From Bacteroidales bacterium (GTDB taxonomy: Bacteria; Bacteroidota; Bacteroidia; Bacteroidales; Muribaculaceae), in contig SFEA01000057.1 in assembly GCA_004557385.1 (NCBI GenBank), forward strand, positions 1 through 12,590: 12,590 nucleotides of DNA. Reading direction: 5' to 3'. Below the pieces are notes generated by a model, which saw only the letters and a program-made list of their open reading frames with translations, was not told the DNA's origin and ran no database searches. This document shows, in pieces, positions 7,461 to 12,590 of this stretch. The translations under genes were made by a program, and so were the position numbers. Positions within the stretch are counted from its first letter, which is position 1. Each line of letters starts with the position of its first letter.

Positions 7461-8117
7461 TTATTCGTCGTAGGTGGTGGTATCGGTGACACCTGCTTCG
7501 GCAAGCGCTTCGCGACGCTCGATGCACGTTCCGCATTTGCCGCAATGGTTAACACCGCCCTTGTAGCACGAGTAGGTTTCGGCATAGTTGATGCCGATGC
7601 GTGCGCCTCGTTGGGCGATGTTAGCCTTTGTTATGTTGGTGTAGGGTGCAAAGATGTGCACACCTTCGTAAGTGCCGTTGGTCATGGCAGCCGACATGGC
7701 GTCGATGAATTGCTGGCGGCAGTCGGGATAGATGGTGTGGTCGCCGGCATGGTTGGCGATGAGCACACGCGTGAGTTTGTTGCTTTCGGCAATTCCGCAG
7801 GCAATGGCAAGCATTATGCCGTTGCGAAATGGCACCACGGTCGATTTCATGTTGCTATCGGCATAGTGTCCTTCGGGGATGGCATCAGCCCCTTCGAGCA
7901 GCGAGCTTTTGAAATAGGTGTGCATGAAGTCGAGGGGGATGATGATGTGCTTAATGCCAAGACGCTGGCAATGAAGCTTGGCGTATTCAATTTCGCGCTT
8001 GTTGTGATTCGAACCATAGTTGAACGTAACAGCCAAAGCTATTATGTCCTTGAATTCGTGGAGCAAGGTCACTGAATCCATGCCGCCTGAAAGAACTATT
8101 ACTGCGTCTTTTGCCAT
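7461..8117 (-). CDS. queC: 7-cyano-7-deazaguanine (preQ0) synthase
   Basis: A 218-residue ATP-dependent enzyme that turns 7-carboxy-7-deazaguanine plus ammonia into preQ0. It has the PP-loop LSGGMDS (9-15) at the N-terminus, the QueC signature VVPFRNG at 94-100, and AGDHTIYPDCR at 124-134. The C-terminal zinc site has four cysteines, Cys184, Cys192, Cys195 and Cys198 (SCYKGG...HCGKCGTC). I chose the ATG at 8117 (MAKDAVIVLSGG). The frame stays open to 8222, but that segment overlaps queF and looks unrelated. It is 31 bases downstream of queF. All functional residues are in place. Confidence 0.96.
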   Translation of the reverse strand: MAKDAVIVLSGGMDSVTLLHEFKDIIALAVTFNYGSNHNKREIEYAKLHCQRLGIKHIIIPLDFMHTYFKSSLLEGADAIPEGHYADSNMKSTVVPFRNGIMLAIACGIAESNKLTRVLIANHAGDHTIYPDCRQQFIDAMSAAMTNGTYEGVHIFAPYTNITKANIAQRGARIGINYAETYSCYKGGVNHCGKCGTCIERREALAEAGVTDTTTYDE

Positions 8118-8148
8118 GATTGTTGAAGAATGTGAGTTGATGAAATTT

Positions 8149-8619
8149 TTACTGATTTCGGAACATTGCCAGCATGCGTTGGCGCACCATGTCTTGATGC
8201 TCGCTGTCGCCGTAGTTTGCAAAGGGGTAGATTGAAATGCCTCCGCGTGGCATGAACACGCCCACTACTTCGAGGTAACGGGGGTCCATAAGTTTCACGA
8301 GGTCCTTCATGATTATGTTCACGCAGTCTTCGTGGAAATCGCCGTGGTTGCGAAAGCTGAACAGATAGAGCTTGAGGCTCTTGCTTTCAACCATTCGCTC
8401 GCGCGGGATGTAGTTGATGATGATTTTGCCGAAATCGGGTTGCCCGGTTTTCGGGCATAGGGTGGTGAATTCCGGACAGTTGAATGTCACCAGATATTCG
8501 TTTTCGGGGTGCTTGTTGGGAAAGGTCTCCAATACTTCGGGAGCATAGTCCTGAGCGTATTTGGTGCCTTGATTGCCCAACAGCGTCACTCCTTGTAGTT
8601 CTTCGTTGCTTCTTGACAT
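8149..8619 (-). CDS. queF: NADPH-dependent preQ0 reductase
   Basis: A 156-residue, short (unimodular, B. subtilis-like) QueF, which reduces the nitrile of preQ0 to the amine preQ1. The catalytic Cys55 and Asp62 are in LCPKTGQPDF, and the substrate-binding residues Glu97 and His96 are in GDFHED. The QueF motif ESKSLKLYLFSFRNHG spans 78-93. I chose the ATG at 8619 (MSRSNEELQG). The longer reading to 8700 would run through the promoter region and gives a non-family N-terminus. It is the first gene of the minus-strand unit queF-queC-queD-queE. A folE-type gene for the first step and tgt/queA for later steps are not in this window. Confidence 0.96.
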   Translation of the reverse strand: MSRSNEELQGVTLLGNQGTKYAQDYAPEVLETFPNKHPENEYLVTFNCPEFTTLCPKTGQPDFGKIIINYIPRERMVESKSLKLYLFSFRNHGDFHEDCVNIIMKDLVKLMDPRYLEVVGVFMPRGGISIYPFANYGDSEHQDMVRQRMLAMFRNQ

Positions 8620-8647
8620 AAAAAATTGTATAGTGAAAAATTTTATG

Positions 8648-8691
8648 CAAAAATACTCTAAAAAAATGGTTTTATCAATAGCGCAAAAGTA
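8648..8691 (-). promoter_or_regulatory. Promoter region of the queFCDE unit
   Basis: Two minus-strand -7 boxes are seen: TATTTTTG (8655 down to 8648), with ATTG at 8679-8676 at the -33 distance (20-base spacer), and TACTTTTG (8691 down to 8684), without a clear -33 box. The proximal one gives a leader of only about 20 bases, the distal one about 57 bases. Neither leader has room for, or shows, a preQ1 riboswitch. Confidence 0.55.
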
Positions 8692-8758
8692 GAGCGGCAT
8701 AAAAAATACGCGCTAATATTTTGATGCGTGCCTGTGAGAACTTTTTGCCGATAATTAT

Positions 8759-8766
8759 TATCTTTG
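8759..8766 (+). promoter_or_regulatory. -7 box for the antiporter gene
   Basis: TATCTTTG is a full match to TAnnTTTG, 44 bases before the ATG at 8811. No TTTG lies at the preferred -33 distance; TGTG at 8733-8736 is the nearest weak candidate. Together with the queF boxes it makes a divergent promoter region of 191 bases (8620-8810), which holds no gene. Confidence 0.55.
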
Positions 8767-8810
8767 TATATCTAAACTGATTAATATGAATAATATCTAA
8801 GGCAACGAAC

Positions 8811-11123
8811 ATGGTGTTATTTAGTAGTATATGCAGCATATTGATGTCGATAGTTGCCAGTGGCGAAGTGGCAGACGGTGCGTTGGCTAACGAGGCATTG
8901 AGTGGGGTTACGGTTGAGAGCCTTATTTCCGACTTGGCGCTTATATTGGTGCTTGGCGCATTGTCTACGCTGATATTCAAGAAGTTGAAGCAGCCTATTG
9001 TGCTTGGCTATATTGTTGCCGGTTTTTTGGCAAGTCCTCACATGTCGTTGTTGCCGTCGGTTGGCAACGAGGCAAACATCGAGTTTTGGGCGCAGATTGG
9101 CATTGTGGTGCTGCTGTTCACGTTAGGACTTGAGTTTAGCTTCAAGAAACTGATGAACGTGGGCGGTTCGGCAGTGGTTACGGCGTTGATAATAGTTATG
9201 GGCATGATGTCGCTGGGCTTTGTCACCGGCAAGATGCTCGATTTCGGCAATATCGACAGCCTGTTTTTGGGCGGAATGTTGTCGATGTCGTCAACCACCA
9301 TTATCATCAAGGCGTTCAACGATTTGCACATGCGTCAGCGCCGATTCACGTCGCTGGTGCTGGCGGTGCTTGTGTGTGAAGATTTGTTTGCTGTTGTGAT
9401 GATGGTGTTGCTGTCGTCGGTAGCAATCAACAATTCGGTGGAAGGCGAGCAGCTGATGATGAGTGTTCTCAAGCTGGTGCTGTTCTTGGTGATATGGTTC
9501 ACTGTGGGCGTGTTTGTGCTGCCGTCGTTTTTCAAGCGCGTTTCGCGTTCAATCACCGATGAGATGCTGCTGGTGATATCGATGGGCTTGTGCCTGGCAA
9601 TGGCTGTGTTCTCGGTGAAGTCGGGCTTTTCGCTCGCTCTCGGAGCATTTGTGATGGGCTCGATATTGGCAGGCACCATTCAAGCCGAACGCATTGAAAA
9701 TGTGATGAAACCCGTGAAAGACCTGTTTGGAGCAGTGTTCTTCATCTCGGTGGGCATGATGGTTAATCCCGAAATCATACAGAATTACAGCTTCACAATA
9801 GCAGTATTGTCGCTTGTGGTGATTGTGGGCATGATAATTTTTGGTTCGGCAGGCATGCTCATCACCGGGCAGCCGTTGAGGATTGCCATGCAGTCGGGGT
9901 TCAGCCTCACGCAGATAGGCGAATTTGCCTTCATTATTGCCTCGATGGGTATGTCGTTGGGCGTTCTCGACAACAATGTGTATCCAATTGTTGTAGCAGT
10001 GTCGGTGATTACCACGTTCTTCACGCCGTATTTCATCAAGGCAGCCGACCCGTGCTATGAGTTTGTGGCAAAGCATTTGCCCGACAGGTTGAAGTTTTTG
10101 CTCGACCGCTATAGCGAGAAGGAGGCAGAGAGCGAGTCGAAGGTACTGTGGCGAGCCATTGCTATGCGTCACTCGTGGCGCACGCTGCTTTATGCTTCAA
10201 TTCTGTCGGCAATCATCATATTTTCACACAGCTATATGGAGCCGATGCTCATTGACTGGCTTGGCAGGAAAAATGGTTTGATAGCCTCGATGGTGGTTAC
10301 GCTGGGCGCTATGGCGCCGTTTTTGTTTGCATTGGCAGTGCCGTGCACACGCCGTAGCGAGTATGAGAAGTTGAAGGAGATTTCGGGTCGTCGAAGCGAT
10401 GTGCCGCTGGTGGTGATGTCGCTGTTTCGCATAGTGTTTGCAAGTGTGTTCATCTTGGTGTATCTTCACACCATCTTCACCAAAACCACGGTGCTGTGGA
10501 GCGGTGTGGGCATTGTGCTGCTGTCGCTGGTTACTTTCTCGCGCCGCCTGCGCAAGCGCATGTACAACATCGAGTCGAAGTTCCTCAGCAACCTCAACGA
10601 GCGTGAATTGCATCGCAGTGGTCGCGAAAACAACTTGGTTTCCGACCTTCACATGGCATTCATGACTGTGGGAAATGATTGTTCGTTTGTAGGTGAGAAA
10701 CTGAAAAATTCCGACATACGCAAGCGTTATGGCGTGAATGTGGTGAGCATCACGCGAGGCTCTAACTATTATCCGGTGCCCACCGGCGAAATGCGCATAT
10801 TCCCGGGCGATAGCCTTGCGATAATCGGCACCGACGAACAGATACAGCACCTGCTGCCGGAGATGGAAAAGAGCAGTGTTGCGCTCGACACCGCCTACGA
10901 CAAGAAGAAGGTGGAATTTCTGCACTTCGAGCTGAGCGAATCGTCGCCACTGATTGGCAAGAGTGTGGCTCAGGCAAGGCTGCGCGACGATTATGCTTCT
11001 TTGCTGGTGGCAATTCAGCGCGGTTCGGCGTACATTAAGCCTACTGGCGACGATGTGTTTGAGCTTCACGATGTGATTTGGATTGTAGGCAATGCCAAAC
11101 GTCTTGCTGAACTGAAAGGGTAG
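8811..11123 (+). CDS. CPA2-type cation/proton antiporter with two RCK_C (TrkA_C) domains
   Basis: A 770-residue inner-membrane protein. Residues ~36-412 form the Na+/H+ exchanger fold of the CPA2/KefB-like type: LGYIVAGFLASP (64-75), LLFTLGLEFS (101-110), SMSSTTIIIKAF (158-169), the acidic pair Glu190-Asp191 in helix VLVCEDLFAV at the usual ion-binding site, and GAVFFISVGMMV (307-318). A second membrane region with about four helices (~455-580) follows. After it come two RCK_C-like regulatory domains, ~611-687 (FMTVGNDCSFVGEKL...GDSLAIIGT) and ~703-770 (ELSESSPLIGKSVAQ...DVIWIVG). No Rossmann RCK_N (GxGxxG) domain is present. The role is probably K+ or Na+ efflux against protons, gated by a ligand bound to RCK_C; the ion is not decidable here. 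The ATG at 8811 fits the promoter. The next gene starts 21 bases after the stop. Confidence 0.9.
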   Translation: MVLFSSICSILMSIVASGEVADGALANEALSGVTVESLISDLALILVLGALSTLIFKKLKQPIVLGYIVAGFLASPHMSLLPSVGNEANIEFWAQIGIVVLLFTLGLEFSFKKLMNVGGSAVVTALIIVMGMMSLGFVTGKMLDFGNIDSLFLGGMLSMSSTTIIIKAFNDLHMRQRRFTSLVLAVLVCEDLFAVVMMVLLSSVAINNSVEGEQLMMSVLKLVLFLVIWFTVGVFVLPSFFKRVSRSITDEMLLVISMGLCLAMAVFSVKSGFSLALGAFVMGSILAGTIQAERIENVMKPVKDLFGAVFFISVGMMVNPEIIQNYSFTIAVLSLVVIVGMIIFGSAGMLITGQPLRIAMQSGFSLTQIGEFAFIIASMGMSLGVLDNNVYPIVVAVSVITTFFTPYFIKAADPCYEFVAKHLPDRLKFLLDRYSEKEAESESKVLWRAIAMRHSWRTLLYASILSAIIIFSHSYMEPMLIDWLGRKNGLIASMVVTLGAMAPFLFALAVPCTRRSEYEKLKEISGRRSDVPLVVMSLFRIVFASVFILVYLHTIFTKTTVLWSGVGIVLLSLVTFSRRLRKRMYNIESKFLSNLNERELHRSGRENNLVSDLHMAFMTVGNDCSFVGEKLKNSDIRKRYGVNVVSITRGSNYYPVPTGEMRIFPGDSLAIIGTDEQIQHLLPEMEKSSVALDTAYDKKKVEFLHFELSESSPLIGKSVAQARLRDDYASLLVAIQRGSAYIKPTGDDVFELHDVIWIVGNAKRLAELKG

Positions 11124-11144
11124 AGTGTTTGTTATATAAATAAC

Positions 11145-12395
11145 ATGTTGAATATGAATGCTTTGATTTATTCGTTTTGGGCAATGCTCAACGAGATGTC
11201 GCCATATTTGCTGCTTGGCTTTGCTGTGGCTGGAGTGCTACATGCGTTTGTGCCAACTCGTGTCTATTCGAAACATTTGGCAGGCAACGGATGGGGAGCA
11301 ATTATTAAGGCTGCTGCATTAGGCGTGCCGTTGCCGCTGTGTTCATGCGGTGTGCTGCCCACGGCAGTGTCGCTGCGCAATAATGGTGCTTCGCGGGCAT
11401 CGGCAACTTCATTTTTGATTGCAACACCTCAAACAGGCGTCGACAGCATTGCTGCCACTTACTCGCTTTTGGGATTAGGATTTGCCATTATACGTCCGGT
11501 GGCAGCATTGGTTACTGCGCTCCTGGGTGGAAGAATGGTTGCTGCTGTTGAACACGACACAAATGACGAGGCTAAGCACGAAGGCGGGTGCTCCGGCAGT
11601 TGTTGTGGCGACGAAGTTGCTAATGGCTTAGCCGGTAAATTGTTGGAATCGTTGAAATATGGTTTTGTGTCGATGATGAAAAGCATTGGCAAGTGGTTGG
11701 TGATTGGTCTTGTGGTAGCGGCATTGATTACGGTGCTTGTCCCCGACGATTTCTTTGCCCGATACGCGCAATATCCTCTTTTGAATATGTTCATCGTTCT
11801 TGCTATTTCGGTGCCGATGTACGTTTGTGCCACAGGGTCGATTCCGATTGCTTTGTCGCTGTTGCTAAAGGGCTTGTCGCCTGGTGCGGCATTTGTGTTG
11901 CTGATGGCTGGACCGGCTGCCAATTTTGCTTCGGTGCTTGTGGTAAGACGTTCGTTTGGCGGTAGAGCCACATGGGCATATTTGGCATCGATAGTTGGCG
12001 GAGCGGTGGCTTTTGGGTTGATAATCGACTATTTGTTGCCCGCCGAATGGTTTGTGCCTGCATTAACGGGATACGCAGCACAGTGCCATCATTGTGCATC
12101 GTGGTTCAACATTGCGTGCAGCATTGTTTTGGTGGTCTTGTTGGTTTATTCTGCTATTGACAGTGTTATGAAATCTAAATCAATTAAAATAAATAATATG
12201 ACTAAGGAATACAGAATTAAAGGTATGATGTGTGTTCATTGCCAGACAAATGTGCAGAAAGGTTTGTCGATGCTTGAAGGCGTGACACGCGTTGAGGTGG
12301 ACTTGGCAAAAGGCATTGCGTATGTCGACGGCGAAGTGCCTGCCGATGTTGTTGTAGCCAAGATTCGTGAGCTTGGCTATGAGTGCGAAGGCTGA
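11145..12395 (+). CDS. Heavy-metal permease (SO_0444/DUF318 type) fused to C-terminal HMA domain
   Basis: A 416-residue protein. Residues ~1-342 are a permease with the family motifs PLPLCSCGVLP (63-72), ATPQTGVDS (93-101), MYVCATGSIPIA (225-236) and MAGPAANFAS (254-263), known from predicted Cu/Zn or arsenical efflux transporters. A hydrophilic loop at 136-160 is rich in possible metal ligands (His137, His145, Cys149, Cys153, Cys154). A CHHC run is at 314-317. Residues ~352-416 form an HMA metal-binding domain with MMCVHC (Cys363, Cys366) and the GYEC end. The join between them (residues ~341-351, MKSKSIKINN) is encoded by very AT-rich DNA ending in an in-frame ATG at 12198. The ATG at 11145 was chosen; ATG at 11154 is also possible. 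It is probably co-transcribed with the antiporter, 21 bases upstream. The metal is not certain. Confidence 0.9.
   Translation: MLNMNALIYSFWAMLNEMSPYLLLGFAVAGVLHAFVPTRVYSKHLAGNGWGAIIKAAALGVPLPLCSCGVLPTAVSLRNNGASRASATSFLIATPQTGVDSIAATYSLLGLGFAIIRPVAALVTALLGGRMVAAVEHDTNDEAKHEGGCSGSCCGDEVANGLAGKLLESLKYGFVSMMKSIGKWLVIGLVVAALITVLVPDDFFARYAQYPLLNMFIVLAISVPMYVCATGSIPIALSLLLKGLSPGAAFVLLMAGPAANFASVLVVRRSFGGRATWAYLASIVGGAVAFGLIIDYLLPAEWFVPALTGYAAQCHHCASWFNIACSIVLVVLLVYSAIDSVMKSKSIKINNMTKEYRIKGMMCVHCQTNVQKGLSMLEGVTRVEVDLAKGIAYVDGEVPADVVVAKIRELGYECEG
12198..12395 (+). CDS. Possible internal-start HMA metallochaperone, in frame within the permease gene
   Basis: An in-frame ATG at 12198 would give a free 65-residue HMA protein (MTKEYRIKGMMCVHC...), the size and fold of CopZ-type metallochaperones. 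The 27 bases before it are almost all A/T, as in Bacteroidetes translation start regions and unlike the surrounding coding DNA. This is inference: the full-length fusion reading is also open, and both products may be made. Confidence 0.4.
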   Translation: MTKEYRIKGMMCVHCQTNVQKGLSMLEGVTRVEVDLAKGIAYVDGEVPADVVVAKIRELGYECEG

Positions 12396-12415
12396 AGCCT
12401 CGCAAGGCATTTACG

Positions 12416-12465
12416 TAAACAAATCCGCATTGCTCATCGGTTGATGGGTAGTGCGGATTAGTTTG
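12416..12465 (+). terminator. Long hairpin downstream of the metal permease, probable terminator
   Basis: Bases 12422-12438 pair with 12443-12459 over 17 pairs (three of them G-T wobbles) around a GGTT tetraloop. After one A-A mismatch the stem extends by five more pairs to 12416 and 12465. The T tract after it is weak (GTTTGTATT), so it may be a weak terminator or a 3'-end stabilising hairpin. It starts about 20 bases after the stop codon. Confidence 0.55.
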
Positions 12466-12499
12466 TATTCAGTAAATAGGGACAAATAATCAGACTTAT

Positions 12500-12583
12500 G
12501 GGTCAAAACGGGTGCTGAAAAGGCACAAAAATCATAAAACGCCACGCTATAGGTCAAAACGGGTGCTAAAAGTGTGGCTTTTT
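12500..12583 (+). repeat. Two copies of a 16-base direct repeat, the second within a hairpin with a T tract
   Basis: GGTCAAAACGGGTGCT occurs at 12501-12516 and again at 12552-12567, exactly 51 bases apart, with the similarity continuing into AAAAG after each copy. The second copy lies in the loop of a stem, GCCACGCT (12541-12548) with AGTGTGGC (12571-12578, one G-T pair), followed by TTTTT. The reading frames across it lack a start codon. The array may continue past the window edge. Origin unknown. Confidence 0.65.
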
Positions 12584-12590
12584 AATTGAA

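Noticed and set aside
6465..8619. DNA 7-deazaguanine modification (dpd) island
   Set aside because: The que genes could feed DNA modification, but no dpdA-like transglycosylase or other dpd gene is in the window, and queF points to the tRNA queuosine route.
8620..8810. preQ1 riboswitch upstream of queF
   Set aside because: The leader from the proximal promoter is only about 20 bases, and the distal one is AT-rich without the C-rich and A-rich pairing pattern of a preQ1 aptamer. A covariance search would settle it.
10224..11069. Minus-strand open frame of 281 codons opposite the antiporter
   Set aside because: His/Gln/Arg-rich shadow of the conserved RCK_C coding region, without family motifs or start signals.
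12500..12590. CRISPR array
   Set aside because: Repeat unit is only 16 bases, two copies, no cas genes, and a spacer-like part of 35 bases that shares AT-rich texture with the flanks.
12476..12590. Short basic coding frame across the 16-base repeats (KRVLK twice)
   Set aside because: No ATG, GTG or TTG with a plausible start region before the first repeat, and no promoter; probably a chance open frame.

Overview
The window looks like a chromosomal segment of a gut-type Bacteroidales bacterium, probably near Muribaculaceae or Prevotellaceae. The taxonomic call is inference. It rests on the recurring TAnnTTTG promoter element (the Bacteroidetes sigma-factor -7 box), AT-rich leaders without clear Shine-Dalgarno sites, a GH2 beta-galactosidase of the polysaccharide-degrading type, and overall protein similarity to that order as I remember it. 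No phage, transposase, CRISPR, rRNA or tRNA gene is visible.

Layout. (1) 1-1644, plus: 3' part of a GH2 glycosidase, start outside the window. (2) 1818-3158, plus: a MATE-family exporter with its own promoter. (3) 3265-4147, minus: a D-2-hydroxyacid (glycerate-type) dehydrogenase gene that looks broken by an internal deletion plus frameshift; a bidirectional hairpin terminator separates it from the MATE gene. (4) 4286-4480, plus: a 64-residue single-TM protein of unknown function with a near-consensus promoter and a strong terminator. (5) 4729-6339, minus: guaA, GMP synthase. (6) 6465-8619, minus: queF-queC-queD-queE, the genes from 7,8-dihydroneopterin triphosphate to preQ1 for queuosine tRNA modification. 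(7) 8811-11123, plus: a CPA2-type cation/proton antiporter with two C-terminal RCK_C domains. (8) 11145-12395, plus, 21 bases later: a heavy-metal permease (SO_0444/DUF318 type) fused to a C-terminal HMA metal-binding domain. (9) 12396-12590: noncoding, with a long hairpin and two copies of a 16-base repeat.

How the genes work together. The four que genes form one minus-strand unit starting from a divergent promoter region shared with the antiporter gene. guaA lies immediately downstream and has its own promoter-like element; both consume or make guanine nucleotides, though the link may be only positional. The antiporter and metal permease are probably co-transcribed and would serve ion or metal homeostasis at the inner membrane. 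The rest of the window is ordinary core metabolism and transport.

I did not find a clear undescribed multi-gene system. The points most worth a second look are the possible internal translation start that could release the HMA domain as a separate metallochaperone, the deletion-frameshift in the dehydrogenase, the small membrane protein with dedicated signals, and the repeat at the right edge.
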